DNA of 64,000 nucleotides. It comes from an uncultured Pseudomonas sp. GTDB taxonomy: Bacteria; Pseudomonadota; Gammaproteobacteria; Pseudomonadales; Pseudomonadaceae. Both the position numbers and the translations under genes were made by a program. The notes under the pieces are model-generated. The model saw only the letters and a list, made by a program, of their open reading frames with translations. It was not told where the DNA came from and made no database searches. Below, piece after piece: positions 52,919 to 61,444 of the stretch. The stretch covers positions 114,893 to 178,892 of the forward strand of contig NZ_CAMPHI010000004.1 in assembly GCF_946885955.1 (NCBI RefSeq), given 5' to 3'. The first letter of the stretch is position 1; every line of letters starts with the position of its first letter.

Positions 52919-53644
52919 ATGACCCGCTTGCTCGCTCTGCTTTGCCTGCTGTTTGCCCTGCCCGCCGCTGCCGAGGCGCCACGTAATTTCGCCGCCGCGA
53001 AGAAGATCGCCTGGAGTCTGTACGCCGAACGACCGAACACCTTCTATTGCGGTTGCGCCTACAGCGGCAATCGGGTCGATCTCGGTAGCTGCGGCTATCG
53101 TCCGCGTAAGCAGCTGCGCCGCGCCCAGCGGGTGGAGTGGGAACATGTGGTGCCGGCCTGGGTGATTGGCCACCAGCGCCAATGCTGGCAGCAAGGCGGG
53201 CGCAAGAACTGCAGCCGCAACGATCCGCTGTTCCAGGCCGCCGAAGCCGACCTGCACAATCTGGTGCCGAGCATTGGCGAGGTCAACGGCGACCGCTCCA
53301 ACTATGCCCTCGGCATGCTTGGTTCCGCGCCGCGGCAGTATGGCGCCTGCCCGATGGTGGTCGATTTCAAGGCCAGAACCGCCATGCCGCCGGAAGCCAT
53401 CCGCGGCGCCTCGGCGCGCATTTACCTGTATATGGCCGAGCGCTACCGGCTGCGCCTGTCCAAACAGGATCGCCGCACCTACGAAGCCTGGAACCGGCTC
53501 TACCCGGTCAGCGACTGGGAACGCTGGCGCAACCAGAAAGTCGGCTGCGTGATGGGCCACGGCAACCCCTATATCGGCGTCTTCGACAGCGCCAGCTGCA
53601 ACCCGCTGCGACGCGCTGGCGATGCGCGGCCCAATAGCGGCTGA
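52919..53644 (+). CDS. endA: Periplasmic endonuclease I
   Basis: A 241-residue nuclease with signal peptide MTRLLALLCLLFALPAAAEA. The beta-beta-alpha metal motif is RVEWEHVVPAW with the catalytic His, followed by DLHNLVPSIGEVNGDRSNY, which holds the Mg-binding Asn. Six or more Cys suggest disulfides. Endonuclease I degrades double-stranded DNA in the periplasm and may supply nucleotides or limit DNA uptake. It converges on the cytochrome gene. Confidence 0.95.
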   Translation: MTRLLALLCLLFALPAAAEAPRNFAAAKKIAWSLYAERPNTFYCGCAYSGNRVDLGSCGYRPRKQLRRAQRVEWEHVVPAWVIGHQRQCWQQGGRKNCSRNDPLFQAAEADLHNLVPSIGEVNGDRSNYALGMLGSAPRQYGACPMVVDFKARTAMPPEAIRGASARIYLYMAERYRLRLSKQDRRTYEAWNRLYPVSDWERWRNQKVGCVMGHGNPYIGVFDSASCNPLRRAGDARPNSG

Positions 53645-53695
53645 GCCGCGCAAAAATCCACCCGAGGCTCAGCCCGGAGGGTCAGCGGCACGCGG

Positions 53696-54322
53696 TCAGG
53701 GTTGCAGCTGCTGCAGGTACTCGGCGAGCGCGGCGATCCGCTCATCACTGAAGCCAGCGGCGATCGACATCATCACCGAACCCTCGCGGCTCGGATCCTT
53801 GTCGCGGAAACGGGTCAGCGCCTTACGCAGATACTCGGCCGGCTGTCCGGCCAGGCGCGGGGTGTTCTCGCGCCCCTCGGCTTTATCGCCATGACAGACG
53901 GTGCAAATCGCCTTGAACGCGACCTCGCCCTGCTGGCGCAACGCAGCATCGACCGGCTCGGTGTGCGCCAGCAGCTTCTGCTGGCCGAAATAGATGGCGA
54001 CGTTGACCCGGTCCTCCAGGGTCAGGTTCGGCGCCAGCTTGGACATGATGAAATCCTTACGCTCACCGCTGGCGAACTTCTCGAATGCGCTGAACAGGTA
54101 CACCGGGTTCTGTTCGGCCAGGTTGGGAATATAGGTGCGCTTGCTGTTGCCGTTCTCGCCGTGGCAATTGCCACAAAAGCGGATGCGTTCCTGACCCGCC
54201 GCATAGGCCTGCTCGCGTAGCGCCGGGTCGGCGTTGAGCTGGATAAAGCGCTGCATGGCCTCATCGTTGGCCTGAGCCAAAGTGGCAAAGCAACCGAGAA
54301 GCACACAAACAAGCACGCGCAT
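53696..54322 (-). CDS. Diheme cytochrome c (c4-like)
   Basis: A 208-residue protein with signal peptide MRVLVCVLLGCFATLAQAND. Two heme-binding sites: FCGNCHGENGNS near residue 49 and ICTVCHGDKAEGREN near 143, with Met ligands in FIMSKLA and VMMSIA segments. This is the cytochrome c4 layout, an electron carrier to terminal oxidases in the periplasm. The start is the ATG before RVLVC, as the longer frame lacks a signal. Confidence 0.92.
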   Translation of the reverse strand: MRVLVCVLLGCFATLAQANDEAMQRFIQLNADPALREQAYAAGQERIRFCGNCHGENGNSKRTYIPNLAEQNPVYLFSAFEKFASGERKDFIMSKLAPNLTLEDRVNVAIYFGQQKLLAHTEPVDAALRQQGEVAFKAICTVCHGDKAEGRENTPRLAGQPAEYLRKALTRFRDKDPSREGSVMMSIAAGFSDERIAALAEYLQQLQP

Positions 54323-54483
54323 GGCGAGAGATCCTTTCCTGGGGGAACGAGCACGGCGAATATAAGGCACGGCAAATGCGCGGCAGCCGACCCAGATCAA
54401 TCAAATCGCAGGTAGCGCAGAATCCAACGAAAAGCTGCGGCGCAAGCGGATAGGCCTGAGTCAGCGATATAGGGAGGCAGCAC

Positions 54484-54554
54484 GTAGCCTGGGTTGAGCG
54501 CAGCGACACCCAGGACGCCGATACCCGGGTATCGCTTCGCTCAACCCGGGCTAC
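54484..54554. repeat. Palindromic repeat GTAGCCTGGGTTGAGCG...CCCGGGCTAC
   Basis: A 71-base element: GTAGCCTGGGTTGAGCGCAG left arm, CGCTCAACCCGGGCTAC right arm, with an inner TACCCGGGTA. The first of six copies in the window (others at 56456, 61155, 61281, 63670, 63868). It lies between the cytochrome and GGDEF genes; the rest of that 327-base gap holds no gene. Confidence 0.85.
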
Positions 54555-54649
54555 CACTGGTAGCTTTGATCGTTCCCACGCCCCAGCGTCAGGCTTACGC
54601 GCGCGACATAGCAACTGACTCAACGAGCAAGCAGCATCCGTTCAGTCGC

Positions 54650-55432
54650 TCAAACCAGCAAATCTTCCAGCTCATCGTTCGCGGTAAAGCACACCCGGTC
54701 ACGCCCCAGCGCCTTGGCCTCTGCGAGTGCCGCGCCGGCCCGTTGCAGCAGGGCATCCAGGGTATCGCCCGGCATCAACTCGGCCACCCCGGCGCTCAGG
54801 GTCTGTGGCCGCTGACTGGAGAACTGCTGCTTGTGAGCGTGCACGCGAATGCGCTCGGCAAAGGCCACCGCCTGCTCCAGAGTGGTTTCCGGGCAGAGGA
54901 TCAGAAACTCTTCGCCGCCCCAGCGCCCCAGGCAGTCGCTGCCGCGTATGCAGTCCTTGAGCAACTGAGCGAACTCCTGCAAGACGCGGTCGCCGAGTTG
55001 ATGGCCCAACTCGTCGTTGACCCGCTTGAAGTGGTCGATATCCAGCAGGATCAGCGCAAACGGCCGGGCATAGCGCTGCGCCTGTTCATGACAGATGGCG
55101 AAACGACTATCCAGTGCCGCGCGACTGGCCAGGCCGGTGAGCGCATCGGTTTGTGTACGCGCCTGCAATTGGCCGCTGAGCCGGCGCAGCTTGAGTGCCC
55201 AGAACAGGCTGGTCAGCAGCACCGCCAGCGCGACCAGCAACACCTCGACCAGCAGCCGGTAATCCATGGGTTCGGTCCCGTCCAACCCGGCCGCCGCGCC
55301 GGCAAATGCCGGCGCACCCTGAAGCAGCAGCCCCGTTGCGATAAATAATCGAATCACCTTTCCCTCCGCAGGTCGCAGCGCAAGCAACCGCCACTTTATG
55401 GTTTGACTCAGCAGGGGCATAGCGCGGGCCAT
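54650..55432 (-). CDS. Membrane-bound diguanylate cyclase (GGDEF)
   Basis: A 260-residue protein. A signal-like first helix (LFIATGLLLQGAPAFAGAAA) and a second TM (LLVEVLLVALAVLLTSLFWAL), then a GGDEF domain: TDALTGLASRAAL, ILLDIDHFKRVND, and active site RWGGEEFLIL. RGSD lies five residues before GGEEF, so the product-inhibition I-site is intact. It should make c-di-GMP, with little room for a sensory domain: the periplasmic loop is only about 15 residues. Confidence 0.92.
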   Translation of the reverse strand: MARAMPLLSQTIKWRLLALRPAEGKVIRLFIATGLLLQGAPAFAGAAAGLDGTEPMDYRLLVEVLLVALAVLLTSLFWALKLRRLSGQLQARTQTDALTGLASRAALDSRFAICHEQAQRYARPFALILLDIDHFKRVNDELGHQLGDRVLQEFAQLLKDCIRGSDCLGRWGGEEFLILCPETTLEQAVAFAERIRVHAHKQQFSSQRPQTLSAGVAELMPGDTLDALLQRAGAALAEAKALGRDRVCFTANDELEDLLV

Positions 55433-55457
55433 AGACCGTTATCCGCTCGCCCGCCCC

Positions 55458-56168
55458 TCACTCACGAATGATAAACAGCTTGGTGACAAACCATTCCGCG
55501 CCCTTGTAGAGATAACCCAGGGGGCCGTAGATGGTCCTGGGTTTCTCCGCGGCCTGCTGGCGCAGCTCCACCGTAACCTTGGACATCTGAATCTGATCCT
55601 TGAGGATACGCATGCGCGCTTCCATTGAGTCGATCTCCGACTGAATGCGATTGAGCTCGCTCTCGATCTGCAGAATGTCCTGCACACTGCTGGCCTTGCC
55701 GAGCAGTTGCCTGAGGCGATCGCGCAGCACGCGGTTGTTGTTCAGACGGGTTTCCACATCCACATACTGCTCGGTGACATCCTCGCCCTTGACCTGACGC
55801 GACAGCACCTTGCCGCTCTGCTCGATATTGCCCAGGGCCGTTTCGAAGGCATCCTTGGGCACGCGGAAAACCAGGTTCTGGCTGTACTCGCCATAGTCGC
55901 TGGTTTCCTCAACATAGCCGCCCAGCGCCAGCATGCGCTCGCTGAGCTGCACCTTGGCCTTGGCCAGATCCGCCACCTCCAGGGTAAAGCTGGCCGTCCA
56001 CACCAGCAAACGTCCCGAGGCCTTGTCTTGCAACGGCGCATAGGCCGCCACCTCGGGGGCCGCGGCGCCCGCGCCAGCCATATCACCACCCTTGGAAGCA
56101 CAACCGGCCAGGCTGCCGAACAGCACCAGCATGAACACGCAGATCCATTGACTCAGGTACTTCTTCAT
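55458..56168 (-). CDS. DUF4349 lipoprotein
   Basis: A 236-residue protein with lipobox LFGSLAGC, then the DUF4349 domain: LVWTASFTLEVADLAKAKVQL, GGYVEETSDYGEYSQNLVFRVP, a coiled coil (DILQIESELNRIQSEIDSME), and a hydrophobic C-terminal helix region GPLGYLYKGAEWFVTKLF. The family is seen next to anti-sigma-like and Cu-sensing genes in some bacteria, but its role is open. It lies 25 bases upstream of the GGDEF gene in the same direction, probably cotranscribed. Confidence 0.85.
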   Translation of the reverse strand: MKKYLSQWICVFMLVLFGSLAGCASKGGDMAGAGAAAPEVAAYAPLQDKASGRLLVWTASFTLEVADLAKAKVQLSERMLALGGYVEETSDYGEYSQNLVFRVPKDAFETALGNIEQSGKVLSRQVKGEDVTEQYVDVETRLNNNRVLRDRLRQLLGKASSVQDILQIESELNRIQSEIDSMEARMRILKDQIQMSKVTVELRQQAAEKPRTIYGPLGYLYKGAEWFVTKLFIIRE

Positions 56169-56302
56169 CCTTAAAGGCTCTCGACGGCTAGTTGAAATAA
56201 GCCGTCGATCATACGGCGCCGCTAGCGCTTTTGTCGTGATGGGTTTGGCTGGTAGTGCCATGGGCTGCAAAGAACTGACCATGGACATTACGTCGACTGA
56301 CG

Positions 56303-56435
56303 TTGCGGACGCGGAGCGTCCGGGGCGACACGCCCACGCCAGAGCGTGGGGGCGATCACTCAGAGGCTAGCGACTCGCTGATCGTTCCCCACGCTCCAGC
56401 GTGGGAATGCATCCACTGACGCTCCAGCGTCACGC
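56303..56435. repeat. Tandem small palindromes (CCACGCTCCAGCGTGGG family)
   Basis: The tract contains GACGCGGAGCGTC, GCCCACGCCAGAGCGTGGGGGC, CGTTCCCCACGCTCCAGCGTGGGAA and TGACGCTCCAGCGTCA, all built on complementary CACGCT/AGCGTG arms. Single copies recur near 54567-54593, 56539-56565 and 60349-60398. No coding potential. It fills the space between the DUF4349 gene and the next repeat. Confidence 0.75.
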
Positions 56436-56455
56436 TTTTGATTGCGCTGTAGCAC

Positions 56456-56525
56456 GTAGCCTGGGTTGAGCGCAGCGATACCCAGGGCGCGATACCCGGG
56501 TATCGCTTCGCTCAACCCGGGCTAC
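56456..56525. repeat. Palindromic repeat GTAGCCTGGGTTGAGCG family, copy 2
   Basis: Same arms and inner TACCCGGGTA as the copy at 54484-54554. It overlaps the last codons and the stop of the NadR-like kinase gene on the reverse strand, so the repeat provides the end of that protein. Confidence 0.85.
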
Positions 56526-57087
56526 CATTGGGTAACTTTGATCGTTCCCATACTCCAGCGTGGGGCTCAGCCAATAACTCGGCAACATACTCGAGCGCTC
56601 GCTCGCGGCGCTGTACCCAGTCGCCATCCAGATTACGGAAAGCCTGGCCGTTGCCGTGCAGCCAGTCCCGGCAGGCACGGTGGAACGCCACCCGCTCGGC
56701 CAAGTCCGGTTGGCAGCGTTGGCCGTCGGCGACCCAGGGCACGCCTTGCGGGTCGAGCAACAGATGCAGGTCGTAGCGCCGTTCGAGCAGGGCCTGTTCG
56801 ATCCAGACCGGGCAATCGCCGAACAGGCTGCGGCTCCAGAGCATATTGCTCAGCAGGTGGGTATCGAGGATCAGCAACGGCGGCTCGGTGGCGCGGGCCT
56901 GATCCTCCCATTCAAGCTGGCCGCGGGCGATGGCCGGGATATCCGCATAACAGGTATCGCGACCTTGCCGTTCGATGAAATGACGCACGTACTCGCCAAC
57001 CAGCAGCCCGCCGAAGCGCGCCTGCACGGCCTCGCCCAGCCAGCTCTTGCCGCTGGATTCCGGGCCGGTCAGCACCAGCACTTTCAT
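56512..57087 (-). CDS. NadR-type AAA kinase, probable nicotinamide riboside kinase
   Basis: A 191-residue P-loop kinase starting MKVLVLTGPESSGKSWLGEA; Walker A is GPESSGKS, followed by GGLLVGEYVRHFIER and LLILDTHLLSNMLWS, the NadR C-terminal (ribosylnicotinamide kinase) pattern. It overlaps pnuC by 4 bases, so uptake and phosphorylation of nicotinamide riboside are coupled. The last roughly 17 residues (HAGVWERSKLPNGSPG) are encoded by repeat sequence, so the native C-terminus was probably changed by repeat insertion. Confidence 0.85.
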   Translation of the reverse strand: MKVLVLTGPESSGKSWLGEAVQARFGGLLVGEYVRHFIERQGRDTCYADIPAIARGQLEWEDQARATEPPLLILDTHLLSNMLWSRSLFGDCPVWIEQALLERRYDLHLLLDPQGVPWVADGQRCQPDLAERVAFHRACRDWLHGNGQAFRNLDGDWVQRRERALEYVAELLAEPHAGVWERSKLPNGSPG

Positions 57088-57650
57088 CCGCGCACCAACT
57101 CCGGCGCACGGCGCCAGGCCAGCCATCCTTGCAGCGCAAGCAGGCAGAACAGCGCATAAAGGCCGGCGGTGAGGTACAGGTCCTTGTAGATGAACAAGCC
57201 AACGAAGATCACATCCAGGGCCAGCCAGAGCGGCCAGCACTCCAGGCGTTTCTGCGCCATCCATACCTGGGCGACCAGGCTGAAGGCGGTCAACGCAGCG
57301 TCCAGCCAGGGTGCCGCCGCGTCGGTGTAAGTCGCCATCAGGTAGCCGAGCGCGAGACTGGCCGCGGCGCCGATAACCAGGCTCAACGCCAGGCCCGGCA
57401 AGCTCAGGCGGCTGACCTCGCGACCATCCTGCCGGCCACCGCCGCGCGTCCACTGCCACCAGCCGTAAAGCTGTAGCACGGCGAACACGCCCTGCAGGAG
57501 CATGTCCGAATAGAGCTTCACCTCGAAGAAGATCCAGCTGTAGAGCAGCACCATCGCCAAGCCGATCGGCCAGCACCAGACATTCTGTTTGACCGTCAGC
57601 CAGACGGCGATTACGCCGAGCGTGGCGGCCAGGAGTTCAAGGGGTGACAT
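57084..57650 (-). CDS. pnuC: Nicotinamide riboside transporter PnuC
   Basis: A 188-residue inner-membrane protein with about seven helices. Family landmarks: LAATLGVIAVWLTVKQNVWCWPIGL, SDMLLQGVFAVLQLYGWWQW and ECWPLWLALDVIFVGLFIYK. PnuC takes up nicotinamide riboside by facilitated diffusion, trapped by the overlapping kinase gene. Pair is self-contained for NAD salvage. Confidence 0.93.
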   Translation of the reverse strand: MSPLELLAATLGVIAVWLTVKQNVWCWPIGLAMVLLYSWIFFEVKLYSDMLLQGVFAVLQLYGWWQWTRGGGRQDGREVSRLSLPGLALSLVIGAAASLALGYLMATYTDAAAPWLDAALTAFSLVAQVWMAQKRLECWPLWLALDVIFVGLFIYKDLYLTAGLYALFCLLALQGWLAWRRAPELVRG

Positions 57651-57727
57651 CGGAAACCTCGGTAATGCGGTGGACAGCGATTGTAGCGAACATGGTCGCG
57701 CCGATAACGGCTTCGAAGCGCGAAGTC

Positions 57728-58261
57728 TCAGCGGTTGAGTTCCCGCTCCACCTCATCCGCCCAGGCCAGCCAGGATTGCTCGCCGAGAATGCCGCGACGC
57801 AAGGTCAGGTAAGGCAGGCGCAGTTCCGCGCGCTGCGCGTCGGGCAAGGCGAGAAAATCGCGCTCGATGCTCAGCAGGCTATCCAGCGTCTTGCGGTGCA
57901 CGGCGACATGCCGCTGCATTTCCTCGCGCAGATTGTCTAACGAGGTATGCGCACCGCCGAACAACTTCACCAGCAGCGCATCGTTGATCTTGTTCGGCTG
58001 CACCGGCTCGGCCAGCCAGCGCAGCAGCTCGGCATGGCCGGTGGGAGTCAGGCGATAGATCTTCTTGTCCGGCCGACTGTCCTGCTGCTCCGCCTCGAAC
58101 GTCAGCCAGCCCGCCTCATGGAGTTTTTTCAGCTCCAGATAGACCTGCTGATGCTTGGCGTTCCAGAAATAGCCGAGGCCGTCCTTGAAGCGTTTGACCA
58201 GGTCGTAACCCGTGCCGGGCTGGCTTTCCAGGAGGATAAGAATGGCGTGCTTGAGCGACAT
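57728..58261 (-). CDS. PadR-family transcriptional regulator
   Basis: A 177-residue regulator starting MSLKHAILILLESQPGTGYD. The winged helix shows GYDLVKRFKDGLGYFWNAKHQQVYLELKKL, typical of PadR; the C-terminal part is a Vir-like helical dimer domain (ERDFLALPDAQRAEL). It is divergent from the CrtI-like oxidoreductase gene, with two ATGCAAC palindromes between, so it very likely represses that gene. Confidence 0.92.
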   Translation of the reverse strand: MSLKHAILILLESQPGTGYDLVKRFKDGLGYFWNAKHQQVYLELKKLHEAGWLTFEAEQQDSRPDKKIYRLTPTGHAELLRWLAEPVQPNKINDALLVKLFGGAHTSLDNLREEMQRHVAVHRKTLDSLLSIERDFLALPDAQRAELRLPYLTLRRGILGEQSWLAWADEVERELNR

Positions 58262-58310
58262 GGGCGGGTTTCAGAATCCATAGCGGTAAGAGCGCGGCAG
58301 TATACGGCAT

Positions 58311-58326
58311 ATGCAACTTGTTGCAT
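58311..58326. promoter_or_regulatory. PadR operator 1
   Basis: ATGCAACTTGTTGCAT is a perfect 16-base palindrome 50 bases from the padR-type start. The ATGCAA..TTGCAT layout is close to known PadR boxes. Confidence 0.8.
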
Positions 58327-58348
58327 TAACGCCGCCATCGCGCCTAGT

Positions 58349-58364
58349 ATGCAACAAGTTGCAT
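58349..58364. promoter_or_regulatory. PadR operator 2
   Basis: ATGCAACAAGTTGCAT, a second perfect palindrome with the same outer 7 bases, lies 22 bases after the first and 20 bases before the oxidoreductase start. Two sites 38 bases centre to centre suggest cooperative binding over the divergent promoters. Confidence 0.8.
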
Positions 58365-58384
58365 AACAACCCAGGAGCACTTCC

Positions 58385-60034
58385 ATGAAACGCACCGGCA
58401 CCCGCTTCCGTCCGCGCCTGGCGCAAACCGACTACGACGCCATCGTTATCGGCTCCGGTATCGGCGGCCTGACCACCGCCGCGCTGCTGGCCAAACTCGG
58501 CAAGCGCGTGTGCGTGCTGGAGCAGCACTACACCGCTGGCGGCTACACCCACAGCTACGAGCGCGAAGGTTACGAATGGGATGTGGGCGTGCATTACATC
58601 GGCGAGGTGCACAAACCCTGGTCGATGATCGGCCGGGTGTTCGATGTGATCTCAGACGGCGCTATCGAATGGGCGCCGATGGATGCACGCTACGACCGCA
58701 TCATTCTTGGCGAACGGACCTACGACTACGTCGCTGGCCGCGAGGAATTCAAAGCCGAAATGAACCTGCACTTTCCCGACGAAGCCGTCGCCATCGAGCG
58801 CTATGTCGAGCTGCTCAGCGAGGTCAGCGCAAGGATTCCACGCTTCTTCGCCGGCCAGGCAATGCCGCGCTCGCTCGGCATGCTCTATAGCAAACTGCGG
58901 CGCTGGTGGCTGCCGGACTACTTCTTCAAAACCACCCGCGAAGTGCTCGAAGGCCTGACCCAGAACCAGCAACTGATCGGCGTGCTCACCGCGCAGTGGG
59001 GCGACTATGGCCTGCCGCCGGCCAAGGCCGCGTTCGTCATGCATGCGATGGTCGCCAAGCACTACATCACTGGCGGCAACTACCCGGTGGGCGGCGCGAC
59101 CAAGATCTCGGAGCACATCATTCCGCTGATCGAAGCGGCCGGCGGCCAGGTGTTCACCTATGCCGGGGTCGAGCGCATCCTGATCGAAAACGGCCGCGCG
59201 GTCGGCGTGCGCCTACACAAGGACGGCACCGAATTGCGCGCCCCGCAGATCGTCAGCTGCGCGGGGTTGATCCCCACCTACACCCGCCTGATCGACCCGC
59301 AAGTGGCCGCCGAATATGACCTGCTGGCGCCGCTCGAGCAGGTCGAACCATCAGCCGCGACCTTGTGCCTGTATGCCGGCTTCAAAGGCAGCGCCGCCGA
59401 ACTGGGCCTGCCGAAAACCAACTACTGGGTCTACCCCGGCGCCGATCACGACTACAACGTCAGCAGCTTCGAAAGCGGACAGAACCCGGCCATGCCGCTG
59501 ATCTACATCAGCTTCCCCTCGGCCAAGGACCCGGCCTGGGATGCCCACTTCCCGAACAAGGCCACGGTGGAAATAGTCGCACCCACGCTGCCGCAGTGGT
59601 TCGCCCAGTGGAAAGGCAGCACCTGGGGCAAACGCGGCCCCGAATACGAGGCGTTCAAGGCCCAGCTCACCGAACAGCTGCTGGAAACCCTTTACCGCCA
59701 TCAACCGCAACTGCGCGGCGCGCTGGACTTCTGCGAGCTGGCCACGCCACTGTCGACCGAATGGTTCCAGTGGAACGAACAAGGCGAAATCTACGGCATC
59801 GACCACACCCTGCAGCGTTTCGACCAGCACTGGATTCACAGCCAGACGCCGATCAAGGGCCTCTACCTGACCGGTGCCGACACCGTCACCGCCGGAGTCG
59901 GCGGCGCCCTGATGGCCGGCGTACTGACCGCCACCCGCATGCTCGGCTGGCGCGGCTACCGCATCGCCCAACTGCTGAAAAACTGGACTCCAGGCAACAA
60001 GGCCGACACAACCGAACAAGTCGAAGCGACCTGA
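58385..60034 (+). CDS. FAD-dependent oxidoreductase of the CrtI/retinol saturase group
   Basis: A 549-residue flavoprotein. The N-terminal dinucleotide fold shows YDAIVIGSGIGGLTTAALLA and VLEQHYTAGGYTHSYER; the C-terminal FAD segment is LYLTGADTVTAGVGGALMAG. This group includes phytoene desaturases, carotenoid isomerases and all-trans-retinol 13,14-reductases. Substrate is unknown; no carotenoid genes are adjacent. AGGAG precedes the ATG. Controlled, by layout, by the divergent PadR. Confidence 0.9.
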   Translation: MKRTGTRFRPRLAQTDYDAIVIGSGIGGLTTAALLAKLGKRVCVLEQHYTAGGYTHSYEREGYEWDVGVHYIGEVHKPWSMIGRVFDVISDGAIEWAPMDARYDRIILGERTYDYVAGREEFKAEMNLHFPDEAVAIERYVELLSEVSARIPRFFAGQAMPRSLGMLYSKLRRWWLPDYFFKTTREVLEGLTQNQQLIGVLTAQWGDYGLPPAKAAFVMHAMVAKHYITGGNYPVGGATKISEHIIPLIEAAGGQVFTYAGVERILIENGRAVGVRLHKDGTELRAPQIVSCAGLIPTYTRLIDPQVAAEYDLLAPLEQVEPSAATLCLYAGFKGSAAELGLPKTNYWVYPGADHDYNVSSFESGQNPAMPLIYISFPSAKDPAWDAHFPNKATVEIVAPTLPQWFAQWKGSTWGKRGPEYEAFKAQLTEQLLETLYRHQPQLRGALDFCELATPLSTEWFQWNEQGEIYGIDHTLQRFDQHWIHSQTPIKGLYLTGADTVTAGVGGALMAGVLTATRMLGWRGYRIAQLLKNWTPGNKADTTEQVEAT

Positions 60035-60253
60035 TGGCCAACCCGGCGGCACCAACACACCGCCGGGCGACTGTATAAAAAACAACCAATCCCTTGAGCC
60101 TCACAGCCCCCGCTGGCTACAGCCATAACCGCACAGGTTATCCACAGAGGGTTACACAGTAACTGTGCGTAAAAGGTTTACTAAGTGATTGAGCTTTAAT
60201 GAAATTTTTATTGCAAAGCGCTAAGCCTGTCCGGGCGACGCCAACCCGGTAAC

Positions 60254-60285
60254 GCAAAAAGGCCAGTCTTGCGACTGGCCTTTTG
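60254..60285. terminator. Strong hairpin terminator
   Basis: AAGGCCAGTC and GACTGGCCTT form a 10-base stem with a 4-base loop, A-run on the left and TTTTGTC on the right, so it can act in both directions. It lies 220 bases past the oxidoreductase. Confidence 0.85.
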
Positions 60286-60518
60286 TCAATTACCTTGGAA
60301 ATCACTGAGGGAACCATCACAGCTCAATTCAGCCGCTACGCTGATCGCCCCCACGCTCTGCGTGGTAACGCAGCCCTCGACGCTCCAGCGTCCACATCAC
60401 CACTATCAAAACCCGACAGCCATGTTCATCGTAGGTCCCTCCGCCCTCGCAGAGCCTCTTTGGTGCAGGGTTTCTGCATTGGCGCCGCGCTGGCACCGCA
60501 ACAGTGCATCGACAGCGA
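60286..60518. repeat. Gene-free stretch with CACGCT-type palindromes
   Basis: The segment 60349-60398 holds CCCACGCTCTGCGTGG and GACGCTCCAGCGTC, of the family at 56303-56435. The remaining bases have no coding signals I trust; they sit just downstream of the CBS gene end. Confidence 0.55.
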
Positions 60519-60941
60519 TCAGGCCGCAGCGCTGGATAGCTTGCCTATTACCGCATCCAGCTGCTGCAGCAGATTCCGCCGCGCCACCACGCCGAGCACT
60601 TTGCCTTTGCCGTCGACCACCGGATAGCTCTTCGGCTTATCGCCGAGCATCTGCTGCGCCAGGGCCAGCGGGTCCATATCACTGCTTACGCTGAGCACAT
60701 CGCTGCGCATGATGTCGCGCACCGTGGCAACGCGCTGGTTGTAGTACGCCACCTGAATCGCCACACGCAGGCACTCCTGCTCGGAAATCCAGCCCAACAG
60801 CAGGCCATCGGCGTCAACCACCGGCCCACCGAGCATGGCGTGGCGGATCAACAAATTGGCCGCTTGCACCACCGGCATATCAGGGTGGATACGAGCGAAT
60901 GTTTTGCTCATGCAATCGGCGATAGTGGCAGTGATCATCAA
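60519..60941 (-). CDS. CBS-domain pair protein
   Basis: A 140-residue protein consisting of two CBS motifs: MSKTFARIHPDMPVVQAANL with GGPVVDADGLLLGWISEQEC, then MRSDVLSVSSDMDPLALAQQM with SYPVVDGKGKVLGVVARRNL. Such stand-alone Bateman modules bind adenine nucleotides and regulate partners. No partner is adjacent. The first or second Met is the start. Confidence 0.92.
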   Translation of the reverse strand: MMITATIADCMSKTFARIHPDMPVVQAANLLIRHAMLGGPVVDADGLLLGWISEQECLRVAIQVAYYNQRVATVRDIMRSDVLSVSSDMDPLALAQQMLGDKPKSYPVVDGKGKVLGVVARRNLLQQLDAVIGKLSSAAA

Positions 60942-61154
60942 GAGTGCTCCGTCTTACGGCTGGCCTGTGGATGCCCGTGTCTGCGGGCTACTCACGGGCA
61001 TTAGCAAGTTCCAGGCCTTTTTTTATGGAGACTCGGCGAAAACGTGGGAAACGTGTCGGGAACAGCTGAGATTCAAGCCCCGAATGAACACTGCTTTTGA
61101 TTTGCCTGGTAACTGAATGAGAGCTATCAGATGACGCCAACGCCCCATCAACAT

Positions 61155-61225
61155 GTAGCCTGGATTGAGCGCAGCGATACCCAGGGCGCCGATTCCCGGG
61201 TGTCGCTACGCTCGACCCGGGCTAC
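61155..61225. repeat. GTAGCCTGGGTTGAGCG family, copy 3
   Basis: GTAGCCTGGATTGAGCGCAG to CTCGACCCGGGCTAC, differing by a few bases from copy 1. Frames through it read as spurious short peptides. It is separated by 55 bases from copy 4. Confidence 0.85.
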
Positions 61226-61280
61226 CGTTGAGAGAACAACCGGGGGCGGAGCACGATTTCGGATTCGGATATATCAGCAC

Positions 61281-61351
61281 GTAGCCTGGGTTGAGCGCAG
61301 CGATACCCAGGGTGCCGATTCCCGGGTGTCGCTACGCTCGACCCGGGCTAC
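61281..61351. repeat. GTAGCCTGGGTTGAGCG family, copy 4
   Basis: Same element in the same orientation as copy 3. The two copies and the AGCAATCGAGG/AACAACCGGGG-type linkers make a short tandem. The stretch 60942-61444 contains no other feature. Confidence 0.85.
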
Positions 61352-61444
61352 GGTTGAGAGAGCAATCGAGGGACAGGCCACGATTTCAAATTTTACTTAT
61401 TGATTGGCTTCGCTTATCGGCTTCGCCTTTATGGCAATTCCCCT

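Noticed and set aside
56303..56435. Possible CRISPR array from regular CACGCTCCAGCGTG repeats
   Set aside because: Units are unequal palindromes without uniform repeat-spacer lengths, and no cas gene is present.
61131..61403. 90-codon frame reading repeated HVAWVERSDTQGADSRV-type peptides
   Set aside because: It is a translation of two GTAGCC palindromic repeats; such peptides are a common annotation artefact.
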